Shown here in pieces: positions 25,850 through 36,239 of a stretch of DNA of 64,000 bases. Position 1 is the first letter of the stretch. The number at the start of each line of letters is the position of its first letter. The DNA is taken from NCBI GenBank assembly GCA_027475525.1, contig JAMWFC010000090.1:186001-250000 (forward strand), read 5' to 3'. Under the pieces are notes generated by a model. The model searched no databases and was not told where the DNA came from. It saw nothing but the letters and a program-made list of their open reading frames with translations. The stretch comes from Macrolepiota albuminosa (lineage: Eukaryota > Basidiomycota > Agaricomycetes > Agaricales > Agaricaceae). Both the position numbers and the translations under genes were made by a program.

Positions 25850-28800
25850 AGTCCTTAACATCCTGTCCTTCTTGGGAATACACAATAATGGTGCAGCTTG
25901 CACCGCTGGTCGTGGTTTCCACCACTTTTGCGTTTATGTATCTATTCATCTTTTTACGAAGTTGATCCTGTCGTGCTCGCAGACAGCGAGGCAGATGATA
26001 CTTGTACTGCTTAGTATTGTCAATGAGGTTAATCTCATGGTTAACCTCCCGCCATGGAGGAAGCTCTTCCTTCGTTCTATTGACAATATCAGCAAACTCA
26101 TGTTGCCATTGCTGGCACAATCGAGGAATATCCTCCTCTGTAAGGCTCACAGCCTTACCTTTCCCTTTTGCTATGCGTGCTATACACGGTTGAACCTTTG
26201 GTTCAAATCGCTCCTGTAAGGCACGTACGTGCTCTTCTGTGAGATCTCCTGGGTTCAACCTTACAACGGGTTGTCTATCTACCACTCTTGTTGTCCTTGA
26301 TGACGACTGCACACTTCTCGCTTTCAACGAGAGTCCATCACATACAATATCCATTGTTTCGGAGATCTCGTCCTCTCAGGTGTGACGGTATACTTCCCCC
26401 GTCTGGGTCGCCTGCACCCTTCCCATAGTCTGCGTCACCATTGACGCCACCAATTTGTTCCACTCCCGTGGCATATACGCCCATTGCACTCCTGGCCGAG
26501 GCACTGGTCGATCCATTAGCGACCTAGTGCTACCTACAGTTCCCATCGTACTATACACCTCGTCCTTGACAAGATCCTCAACCTTCACTCGAGAGCTAGT
26601 CGGCTGGCATTCCAGCAACTCCACCATGCATCTACCACGCTCATTCTTGCACTGTACAGCCTGTTTAGGCTTTCCATTGGTACACCCAATCACATTCGGG
26701 TGCTTCCCCTTCTTCAGAGTTCCTTGAAACTCTTCCTCAGACATCAGTATAGCTGGCGAGTCTGCCGGCAGGCTTTTTGGTGGGACCTGTTCGTCCTCCA
26801 CCTCCTGTACAGTTGCTCTCCTGCGACCATCTAGTCAGTTGCGTTCATCACACCGCTTTTCAGTTGCGCGATAGCGCTTCAACCGACCATCTGTGTTGTT
26901 TAACACAACTTTCTCCGCCTTCAAAGGCGTACCATTCACAACGACCACGTCATTCACGAAATCCAGCGACACCTTGTTCTTATGCATGAATGGTGTACCG
27001 ATGATCATATCGTAGCGATCAAAATTCGCTATATCCACATATTCTCTTGTCGACGTCTCTGACGTCTGTATTCTCACTTCCACGCCAAACTGCACCATGG
27101 CGCAACTCCCTACAGTCCTCAGCTGGAGCATCAGCGGCTCCTCCAGTTCATGAACGCGAATCGCGTTGATGTGAGCAAACTGGGGCGTAATGCCCGTAGT
27201 GGTACTCCTGGAGTCCCACAATGTCCATGCCGGATGTCCATTGACATCAACATATGTGACCAGGCACTCCTTCTCCTTGGGAGTATAGCCTGGCCTGTGC
27301 AACTTATTAGTTGCCTTCTGCAGGGTTACACGTCTCATTCGGACGCGCTGATCTCCACGGCACTCAGTCAGTGCAAACAGGTGTTCTTCCTCGTTCTCAC
27401 AAGCATAATAGTCACTGTCATACACGTCCACTGCGACGTATTCATTGCCATCAATCTGGACGCTCTCGGTGTCATCCACTTCCGACCTGTCAGCCTCTAC
27501 TTGCGGCTCCTCCTCTGTTTCGTCAACGATCTCATCGTCCTTGTCGTCACTGACGACATTGCTCGGTGCCACAGCCGTATGGGCCGCGCGGATGTGTGCC
27601 TTAGGAGGGGTGGGACACTCCTTAGCAAAATGTCCGCTCCTGCCACAATTGTAGCACGCTGAGGGATCTCTGGCAGGCCTTCTCTAGGCCGCTCCTGGAA
27701 CCTCAGTGGTTTTGCCCGCCATACGTGCTGCAGGCACCACCACTCCTCTCAGTGCTACTTGATTCTGACCCAAAAAGGGTCAACTATCCTTCACTGGCAA
27801 TTGTCCAGCAGGCTTCGATCGAGGCCGTTGGCTTCCAGGGATTGTCTTATGAACAACGAATCACGGATTGCGATTGTTCTCCATCTCCGTCCGTTTGGCC
27901 AGGAAGGTTCCCACCTTCACTGCCTGACAGTTCACAGTTCCTTGGCGGGAACTCCGCTGCTCATAATGGTTCGCTGTCCATGTCGACTGCTCATAACGGA
28001 TGGCATACGCCAAAAATTCAGTCACAGTATTGACCTCTGGAGACAAATTGTCGTCGCGTATCAACGCTCTCCTCATGTCTGTGGGTATTCCGTCCAGGAA
28101 TGTCTTGCAAATAGTGTATTCATCTGGATAGACAGCCATATTCTGTGCATGACCCACCAGGTCATCATAAAAGGTCTGGACGCCAGTCTTAGTGTCATAC
28201 ACTGCCTTTCTAAAGGCATCACGGGCTTCCTGCATCGTAGTAGCGTTGACAAAACGATTGTACAGTCCTATCAGGACTTCTTTAAATGTCCAATGTGGCT
28301 TGTCGTGATTAATGTGGAGAACATGGCGACGGAACCAATTCCGAGCCTCTCCCTCCATAAATTCGTGTAGCACGAATATCCTCTCCTGGTCCATGTCGTC
28401 TCCACCATAGCAGCAGGCTGCGAGGTGGTAGCACACGTCCATGGCCCAGTCCTCCAGTTGAGAGAACCTATGTCCTCTGGCGTACGCACGTATGTGCTTA
28501 CCATCAGATTTACGGGGACTTACCCCAGCAGGGAACTTAAATCTGACTCCAAGGGAGTCATCCACCAGACGAGTGAGACGGTCATGCATATGATCCATAT
28601 GGATCCTGACCGCTTCATTCATTCCCGGCGTAGTTTCACGCAATTCATGAGGTGCGGGCATCAAAAATGCCCAGGGACTGCAAAACAGGTGTTCATTGGC
28701 CATTTGTTCTGGCCGTGGGGTGGGCTGTTGCCCTACTTGTGGCTCTGCTGGTACTCCACCAGCCTGCCTGCCACTATCACGACGATTATTATCGTCTCAA

Positions 28801-29056
28801 TCGTTATTTTTGTGATCACAACCTCCACCGTCATTATTGCAACAACTTGGCTCCCTCCGTTTGTAGTGACCACTACTATCATCACTACCACCCGAACCTC
28901 TGTCCAGTTCAGCCGTCCGAGCCACGAATTGTTGCCGCATATCATCAACAGGCGTTACACCCTCACGCCCTTCAAAGGCTACCCCCTGGTCATCAATTAA
29001 CGACTCACCATGATCGTGCAAGTCCTGGTTGCGTATCCTCTGGTAATTGACGCGTT

Positions 29057-29574
29057 TGTCAGGGGACTCCTCATTCCTTTCTTCTTTCACTCTTTATTTC
29101 TTCACTCTCCTTTCATTCACTTCCTTATTTCTTCTATCATTCTCTCATTTTGCTGTTATTACTTTTTCAACACTATCTGTTAGTACTATTCTCAACCTTT
29201 GAGGTGCTCTGGTTCTTTAGCTATCACTCAGACAAGTGTGGGCCCTTCAGCACCACTCCAGGCTGCTTAGATAAGCCAGAGTTTGCCTTTCTGACTTCTA
29301 AAGTCCGGAGTTTTCCTCCCTTGTTTGCACACTTGTTTGGTTAGTCAATTTTCGAGTTTTTAAGGTTTTGTTGTACTGTACAGTTGTTTCCCATGCTTCA
29401 GAGGCCCCAGAAGTGTCCAACCTGGCATAGGGAATCCCTAGACTTGTTCTCTTTGGATCTCCCTCTGCCAGGTGAGTAGCTACCTTGATATTGTCAGTAT
29501 ATATTCTAATACACTTTGGATCTCCCTCTGCCAGCTGTGTGACTGAGCCACAGCCTCTAGAGGTCGCCCTTACA
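29057..29574 (+). mobile_element. Solo LTR of family B in element C gag, TSD GCGTT
   Basis: 518 bp, TGTCAGGGGACT..CGCCCTTACA. The perfect target duplication GCGTT lies at 29052-29056 and 29575-29579. It is near identical in sequence and equal in length to the solo LTR at 7528-8045, so both are young relative to their hosts. It is inserted opposite to the direction of C. Confidence 0.92.
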
Positions 29575-29657
29575 GCGTTCATTCCAGTTGTCCACTAGGT
29601 GGACGCGTCACACTACGCGTCGTGGTCACGTTTGCTCCTCAAGAATGTGGACTTTGT

Positions 29658-29811
29658 CCACCTCTTCCTTGATTGTAACTTGCTTACAAGGTGTCTTAAC
29701 CTCCTGCACTGCAAGTAGTGCCTCTGGCTCTGCCCCACCTCTTCCTTGATTGTAACTTGCTTACAAGGTGTCTTAACCTCCTGCACTGCAAGTAGTGCCT
29801 CTGGCTCTGCC
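29658..29811. repeat. 77-bp tandem duplication in element C gag
   Basis: 29658-29734 equals 29735-29811 exactly. It repeats the VQEVKTPCKQVTIKEEV segment and shifts the frame. Confidence 0.9.
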
Positions 29812-30224
29812 GGAGTTGTCGTCACAGTCTCCACCTCAGACAATGCCTGCTGAGGCACTCCGCTAACAATGCATTGACGGTTTGCGGCGTTCTGACGCCG
29901 AACGTAGTCTTGCTGAGACTCATTAGCCTGACGAGGCGCATTGAGCAATTCCATCGCGTCCGCGATTAATGGCGCTCGTCTGCGCACACTCATCTCACAT
30001 TCTACTGAGTCGGCTGGAGTAGCCGTTGAGACTGCTGACCCTCGCGCCGCTTTGCGCTTAAGGTATTCCACTACTTCGAGTTTGAAGATGCGCACAAACA
30101 ATTCGATATATTCATTCGAATCTGCACGGGGTACATTGTGGCTCCTAGCAGCCAGCAACTGTAAGTGCTTTACTACATAAAGCTGCAGACGCTTTTGTGT
30201 TGATTCCTTCACGACCGCCGGATT

Positions 30225-31048
30225 GGGGGTGGTAGGCTGTGGAAGTGTGGAGTTTGACATGGAGGAGGCAATACAGTTCTCTAGTAAACTCTGCCACAAA
30301 CTGAGGTCCACGGTCCGAGACGTAAGCATCTGACAATCTATGGAGTTTCCAGACATGCTTTTGGTACAGATTGGCAGTGCCCATGGCTGAGCAAGTAGTG
30401 TGTGTTGGAATAAAATAAGCATGCTTGCCACAGAGATCCACTACCACCATGATCACATCATATCTATGAGAATCAGGTAACTCAACAATGAAGTCTACCA
30501 AGGCCACACTCCAACGCTTAGCTGGGATAGGCAATGAATGAAGTTGTCCCATAGGAGGCTGACAACAAGGCTTAGTCTGAAGGCAAAGATCGCAGGTGGA
30601 GGTGTAAGAGCCAATATACCGTGACATTTGAGGCCACCAGTAATTCCATGAGACCAGCCAGCTCCAGTGTCTTCCATCTGCCAGGATGTCCTGCAACTTG
30701 AGAGTCATGATGCTGCTCCACAATCCACCTCTGGAGGTCTGGCAGGTTGGGAACATAAATGTGTCCCCGAAAGGTAAGAAGACCATTTTCCAGAGACTAC
30801 CCATTGGTGCAGACGGACTTCACTCCAGTTTTCTCTTGAGCATGCAAGGCCATGGCAGCCTTAGCTACCAGATCTTCTTGAGTGCCCTCCTGGTTACCTT
30901 GTTGGATGTCTCGAAGGATGCTCACTTCTTTTCCCTGGCCAACCACACCTTCTAGAGCATGGATAGCAAATAGTTCTGGCTTTAGGAGTACAATATTGTC
31001 ATTGTCACTAGCTCCTGAACTATGGTCTGCTCGCCTAGAAAGCGCATC
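30225..31048 (-). pseudogene. Element B integrase fragment (after the A1 insertion)
   Basis: Continues RNase H through ALSRRADH into the integrase zinc region (NYWWPQMSRYIG, STCDLC), LVDFIVELPDSHRYD with the first catalytic Asp and VSDRGPQFVAEF with the second. It ends at STAYHPQS, just short of the expected TDGQTER with the catalytic Glu. From about 30225 the sequence is element C gag instead. One frame slip between 30830 and 30700 disturbs the H-H half of the zinc motif. Confidence 0.75.
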
Positions 31049-31834
31049 TTGTCACGACCCCCTCCGGATCCACCCCGAGACACCCCCGGAACCCCACCCG
31101 CTAACCCTCCCCCCGACCCCGCAGAACGCGCCCCGCCATCACTACTACCGGCACCGCCATCACACGCATCAACGGCCGCCATCATCCGTCAACGATCACC
31201 ATCAGCCAGCCCCCCGGGACCCTTGCATCATGGACCCCAGGACCAACCGCCATCAACGATCGGATCTCGCGGCGCGGCCATCACGCATCACGCACCACAA
31301 CTCCCTCCACGCCAATTGATCGCGCGTCCCCACACGCGCGATCCCAGTATACAGTCCCTGCCCGCTACTCAATGGCCCCCGGAACTCATCCTAGACACCC
31401 CGGAACCCCGAGACACGTCCCCGTAGTACTTATAGCATAGCTCCCCACTGTATTCGCCAGTCTGGATATTGCATAACTGTTACTTCGGATATTGCGTGCC
31501 CCTTGCTTGACTGGTACGCCTTGTTTGGTACGCTTCGACTGGCACGCCTTAGTATTCGCGTGCTCTAAGCTTTGGTATGCACTTCGCGACTCTTAAGTTA
31601 CTAACTTGGTCTCGTCTTAGAACCTCTGGTTCACGACTCGACCCCCTCTAACCCCAGTTACCTCCAACCCAAAACCTCCGGACTCTAGTCCCCTATCCCG
31701 GGATTACCCCTGTCCCCGTCTTGAACCCCGGAGCCCTAGCCTCGGAGTTCCAGACACCCGAGTATTCGTAGGTCAAGTCCGCATCGTAAGGGCGTTGCTT
31801 TCCCGGAAGGCCCCCAACTCAGCGGAACCTGACA
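31049..31834 (+). repeat. A1 5' LTR
   Basis: 786 bp, TGTCACGACC..GCGGAACCTGACA. Predicted transcript start AGTCTGGATATT at about 31471, with a TATA-like ACTTATAG upstream. The leader TAATATCAAGACT directly follows the LTR and pairs with it except for one base. Confidence 0.9.
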
Positions 31835-31867
31835 TAATATCAAGACTCTCTCCTTACACCGTTCTTG

Positions 31868-34800
31868 ATGGCTACGTATACTCACACTTACTACCCCACC
31901 GGGTACCAGACCGACCCTTACGGACGCCCGGTACCCGACCACTACTCCGCGCAGACCCCCCGCCCCGTCTACCCACCTCTCCCGTACGAACCTCCATATC
32001 TCCACCGCCACTGGGCCCCCGACCCGTCCCTCTACGACCTGGGGCCCTCAGCCAGCTGGGCCCCTCCGCCCAATTTAGCCATGGCGCGACCCGTGGAGGT
32101 CCCCTCGTACCGGAGCATCCCCGGGGGCCTGCCGGAGACCCCACCTGTACCCAGTGGACCTCGCCCGATTCCCCCCAGCGAGGGCCCCTTTGCACCCACC
32201 CCCTACTACGGTTATCAGCGCCCCGTCCCCCAACCCCGAGAACCCCGAGGACCCCCCTACCCCGACTACCCCCCTCGTCATTACCCGGCCGCCAGCGCCC
32301 CGTCCCCCAACCCCGAGAACCCCGAGGACCCCCCTACCCCGACTACCCCCCTCGTCATTACCTGGCCGCCGCTCGAACCCCTCCCTCGCCAATGGGACGA
32401 CGACACCTCGAGGAGTACGAACGGCAACGGGACGAGGTACTCCGCTCCCTCAGGATCTCGCCGGAGGACTTCGCGCAACGGACAAGGACGCTGCTCGTAG
32501 AATTCGGACACGACGACTTCGAAGGCACTCCGGAGGAATGGGCTCACTGCCTGGTCGAATTCGGGGATTGCCTCACGCGAGGAGAACTCCCGGAGCAAAC
32601 CATGGTAAAGTATAGGCGCAATACGATCCTCCGGAATTCGGGGATCGCCTCACGCGAGGAGAACTCCCGGAGCAAACCATGGTAAAGTATAGGCGCAATA
32701 CGATCCTCTGGGAAGAATTACAGCAACTGCTCGACGAAGTCCACGCGTCCCCCTCCCCTCGGCCCCTCAACGACCCCGCGGACCCAGGTCGCTCGATTCA
32801 CATTCGACGGGAACCCCCGGAACCGGCCCCCGCAGTCCCGGCAGCCCCCACGGTCCCCACTCCAGAGCAACGGCAACGGGAAGAACGGCAGAACGCCTCA
32901 GCCATATTGCGGTCCCTCAACCCGACGGGAGGCCTCTTCGATCAACCCACTGCCCGCACGGTAGGCTTGTCAACTCGCCGCAGGGCTAACTCCGTTTCTA
33001 GTACCTTCGAGACCTGGGGACAGCCCCAAAGACCCCTGGAACCTTGTCAACTCGCCGCAGGGCTAACTCCGTTTCTAGTACCTTCGAGACCTGGGGACAG
33101 CCCCAAAGACCCCTGGAACCCCTCCCGCGAATGGACAACGCCCGACCCCCGCCCCCGACAAACCCCGGTAGAGCCCGGGTGGACACCCCTAGTACGGACG
33201 ACACGCTATGCTACATTGACGAGCTCACGCGCGACAACAACGAACAACGTCCCGCGCCCGCGCCCGCCCCGGCACCAGCACCGCCCGCCACGTCCGCCCC
33301 GGCCCCTCCGGAACGCAACTTCCGCCGCGATCCGCCACCCCACTTCGACCTACGGAACCCCCCGCGACCCCCGATGCAAGCCCGACCGAATGCAACTTCC
33401 GCCGCGATCCGCCACCCCACTTCGACCTACGGAACCCCCCGCGACCCCCGATGCAAGCCCGACCCTCCCAGGTTGAACGTCCCCCGCGCAACCCGGCACC
33501 CGACCCAGCACCTAATCCCCCTCCGCCCGACCCGACACCGCCGAACCCTCCCCGACCGCCTCCGCCACCCCCAGCTGAACCTCGAGGACGACCCCCAGGC
33601 CCTCCACCTCTGCCACGCCGAACCCTCCCCGACCGCCTCCGCCACCCCCAGCTGAACCTCGAGGACGACCCCCAGGCCCTCCACCTCTGCCACTCCCGGC
33701 GTGGAGACCCGGCCCCCCTCCTGGCAGGAACGAACCCCCTTGGGACAACGGGCCTCCCGGGCGTGGACCCCCAGGTGAGCCACCCGGAGGAGGACCTCCC
33801 GGCGGGTGGGGCCCCGCCCTTGGTGCTTTTCCTCCTCAAGGAGGGGGGGGTAATCATTACTACTACTATTACAATGCTGGCCCTCCCCCCCGCAACGCTG
33901 CCGGACTGGACGACGCTCGTGACGCCCTCGCCCGCGAAGGACGATTGGACATCCAAAAGCCCGACGCTTTCACGGGCTGGAACCCCCGAAAATGGCGTAC
34001 CTTCCTCACTCAGTGTCTCAATACGTTGATAGGCTTCTACTCGGACTGAGCGCATCAAGGGACATTATAGGCCGACCAACACTTGACACACTAAAGGCTC
34101 TAGCGACCAGCCTTGGGTACAGAGCAGCCCTAGCGCGGGCGCTCTATGGCAAGACTTATCCATTCATCTCAATCACCAGCATCAGCCCCTCAGCGCACTC
34201 CACTCAGTTACTTTGAAGACCAAGAAGACTCAGGACTCATAGCGCTAGCATAACGGCGGGAGGGGACTCTGACCAAACCCCGATCAGTACTGGAAGGAGT
34301 TAGCAATTGGCGCTGTCAATCACCGAGGCACCTCAATCAGAAGTCTAAAAGAATCAATGACGATGAGACAGGATACACGCAGACCCGACATTTAAATCTA
34401 TCAAAATATGGTACAATGTTTAGCGCCAGAATTAGCGCTCACGGTGTCTGTCGAGGATTCCCCGACCATACTCCGGGATGGCATGGCCAATTAAATTACA
34501 TCAAAAAGTGAGCAAACTCGTACCACTTCTAAGTAGTTTTAGAGTCGCCGTTGGTCGCCGTCACCCATGCGCTGCAGGTCGCCGTTGACAGGTGGCCGTT
34601 AGCTACAGTCACGAAGAGAGGCGCTAATTGGTAGCGCCGTCAATGGACTTATTTTGGAAATAATGTAGCGCATAGTATAAAAACTAGCTACTTGCCATGT
34701 ATATAACAACGAATCGTAACCTCTTGAGCACCCAGTTACACTTAGCGTTCAAATTGCGCTAGCGTTGCCTGACTTTGCCACCAAGTTCGGCGCTAGCTTC

Positions 34801-36094
34801 GTCTATCTCGTCTTCGTCGTTTACGGTGCCACCTACGGGCACGCTACGCTGCGCTATTCGTTTCTTTCTCTATAACTTCCCCTAAACTACGACGCTTACC
34901 ACTTGCTAGGTAGCATCCGAGGCGCTATCGTCTAGCGCATCGCCCTATCACCTCTGCTCGAGCACACCGGGACCCTGCCGGGACTCCTCACAAACCCGTA
35001 TGCCAGGCGCTGGAGACGGCGTTGTACTGCGTATACGTCCAGCGCACCCAACCACAGTTGGCGTCATCAACGTTTCAGGCAAAGCCGCTCACGTTTCAGG
35101 TTGACAGCTCCCGGGTGGCCTTTGCCGCATCATACCTCCAGGGAATCGCCTTCGATCACTACACGGCCCTCATCCAGTTCGACCCCAACAACCCGGCACT
35201 CGCTCGCTGGCAAGCCTTCGTCGACGAGTTCTCCGGGAAATTCGGGATATACGACACTGTGGCCGAGGCCGAGGACAACCTCTTCAACCTCCGGATGCGC
35301 TCTGAAGAACGTTTCACTACCTTCATCGTACGTTTTGAAAAGGAAGCTTACGAGACAGGTTGGAATTACAGCGCCCTCCGGTACGCCCTCCGCCGTGCCC
35401 TCCCACAATGTATCAAGGACGTCCTCCGACTCGCCCCGAAACAACCCTCCTACGACGGATACAAGGCCCTCGTCATGCAGATCGATCAGCGCTACTGGGA
35501 AGACCGCAGCGAGTATTCGAATTCCCGACCCCCCTGGAACCCTAGAGGAGGACCCCCTTGGCCCTCCGGCGAAGCCCCCAACCCCCAAGGTCGGAACCCC
35601 GGTCCCCCCGCGTTAACCCTAGAGGAGGACCCCCTTGGCCCTCCGGCGAAGCCCCCAACCCCCAAGGTCGGAACCCCGGTCCCCCCGCGTTCCCTGGCGG
35701 CCGACCCCCGGTGAGTCGCGGCCTGCCCAATACTAACCCCGGCAGCGGCGCCCGCCCCCAGGCCCAACTCAACGCCGCCGTGGCCGCCCACGACCCGGGC
35801 GACGTGCCAAGCCCCGGGGAACCCCCGGAAGACCCCGATGACTTTGACTTCGACGACAAATGGGACGAGGAGGCCCTCCTAGCCAACCGGCTTCAAAAGA
35901 AGGGACAACCCTGGATCAAAGTCCCGACGGATGTGCAGAAACGACGGAGAAGGGAGGGTGTCTGCATACTCTGTGGTGAGAAAGATCATTTCATCTCCGA
36001 GTGCCCCAAACGACAGGTCATGGGACGTGCCACCTGGACCTTCGAAGGGGAGGACGCCACCTACGAGTATTCGGAAAACAACCCAGCGATTTAG
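31868..36094 (+). CDS. A1 Gag, interrupted by a solo LTR and six tandem duplications
   Basis: Starts ATGGCTACGTATACTC 33 bp after the LTR. Order: proline/tyrosine-rich N-terminus (HTYYPTGYQTDPYGRPVPDH), a conserved SLRISPEDFAQRTRTLL segment, a long proline-rich spacer, the capsid core (FLTQCLNT before and FQAKPLTFQVDSSRVAFA after the solo LTR; FDPNNPALARWQAFVDEF; EERFTTFIVRFEKEAYETGW), and a CCHC knuckle CILCGEKDHFISEC near 35970-36010. It ends TAG at 36092-36094. Frame changes at 32216, 32557, 32966, 33311, 33539 and 35538 coincide with 77-bp duplications, and collapsing them restores one frame. Only the 1043-bp LTR is then left as a real break. Confidence 0.8.
32216..32369. repeat. 77-bp tandem duplication in A1 gag (proline spacer)
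   Basis: 32216-32292 versus 32293-32369, one mismatch (CCCGG/CCTGG). Confidence 0.88.
32557..32710. repeat. 77-bp tandem duplication in A1 gag (VKYRRNTIL)
   Basis: 32557-32633 versus 32634-32710 with two C/T differences. Confidence 0.88.
32966..33119. repeat. 77-bp tandem duplication in A1 gag (STRRRANSV)
   Basis: 32966-33042 repeated at 33043-33119. Confidence 0.9.
33311..33464. repeat. 77-bp tandem duplication in A1 gag (RNFRRDPPP)
   Basis: 33311-33387 repeated at 33388-33464 with one C/T difference. Confidence 0.88.
33539..33692. repeat. 77-bp tandem duplication in A1 gag (PPNPPRPPPPP)
   Basis: 33539-33615 repeated at 33616-33692. Confidence 0.9.
34027..35069 (+). mobile_element. Solo LTR of family E in A1 gag, 4-bp TSD ACGT
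   Basis: 1043 bp with ends TGATAGGC..GGCGTCATCA. The element A2 copy at 40855-40875 shows the empty site. ACGT is duplicated at 34023-34026 and 35070-35073. The LTR resembles that of element F in length, TGAT..ATCA ends, shared GGCGTCATCA terminus and many AGCGC words. A second copy starts at 63682. No ORF inside is credible. Confidence 0.88.
35538..35691. repeat. 77-bp tandem duplication in A1 gag (LEEDPLGPP)
   Basis: 35538-35614 repeated at 35615-35691. Confidence 0.9.
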
Positions 36095-36239
36095 ACCCGG
36101 AAGACGCCCTAAATCGCGGAATCGACCCCGACGTCTTCTCTGCCCCGGTCTCACATCTTTGCGCGATTTAGACCCGGAAGACGCCCTAAATCGCGGAATC
36201 GACCCCGACGTCTTCTCTGCCCCGGTCTCACATCTTTGC
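36086..36239. repeat. 77-bp tandem duplication at the A1 gag/pol overlap
   Basis: 36086-36162 repeated at 36163-36239. It duplicates the gag stop and the start of [11 protein letters not shown]. Confidence 0.9.

Larger units (their letters stand above)
22777..27572 (-). pseudogene. Element C pol: protease, RT, RNase H, integrase, chromodomain
   Basis: Protease region 27572-26835 has TLWDSRSTTTG where D-S-G is expected. A linker (26801-25824) leads into RT (RSKIDLTDAYEQVRIHEED; metal loop YLDN instead of YLDD near 25400-25480) and RNase H (25143-24694, ITDHKALEFF). Integrase, 24513-23044, is the longest intact part at 489 codons, with zinc motif H..H..CSTC, MDFIGPFP (first D), VSDQDAKF (second D) and TDGQTERANR (E). 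After one TGA the chromodomain FEVRWSLGDTTWEP closes at 22777. Stops after HLSP, ESDT, KLD, LDA and SLL all fit CGA to TGA. Duplications at 25376-25529 and 25696-25849 also break it. Confidence 0.8.
18641..30224 (-). mobile_element. Element C: chromodomain Ty3 retrotransposon, 5' truncated and decayed
   Basis: Order on the minus strand: gag (30224 to about 27600), protease, RT, RNase H, integrase and chromodomain (27572-22777), an extra ORF (22621-19838), a polypurine tract and a candidate 3' LTR. Gag to chromodomain is one open frame interrupted only by point stops, nearly all TGA where CGA is expected. The 5' end stops inside sequence that turns into element B integrase at about 30225, with no LTR or target duplication. 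A solo LTR sits in gag at 29057-29574. Three 77-bp tandem duplications lie within it. Confidence 0.75.
27590..30224 (-). pseudogene. Element C gag, split by a solo LTR
   Basis: N-terminal part 30224-29575 (helical, KEVLIG-type core absent) continues after the solo LTR at 29056 in the same frame: WNE before and RVNYQRIRNQD after, once one copy of the 5-bp duplication is ignored. The capsid-like core is at 28703-27861 (EARNWFRRHVLHINHDKPHW, FLDGIPTDMRRAL). A CCHC knuckle CYNCGRSGHFAKEC lies near 27655-27614. In-frame stops after EEQT, KNND, NRNP and VKDS are TGA for expected CGA, and one TAG precedes the knuckle. The true start is not in the window because the 5' end is lost. Confidence 0.7.

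Noticed and set aside
32281..34058. Long overlapping ORFs on both strands (Arg/Gly/Pro-rich) across A gag
   Set aside because: GC-rich, proline-rich coding sequence gives stop-free shadow frames. Only the frame shared by A1 and A2 carries the capsid and knuckle motifs.
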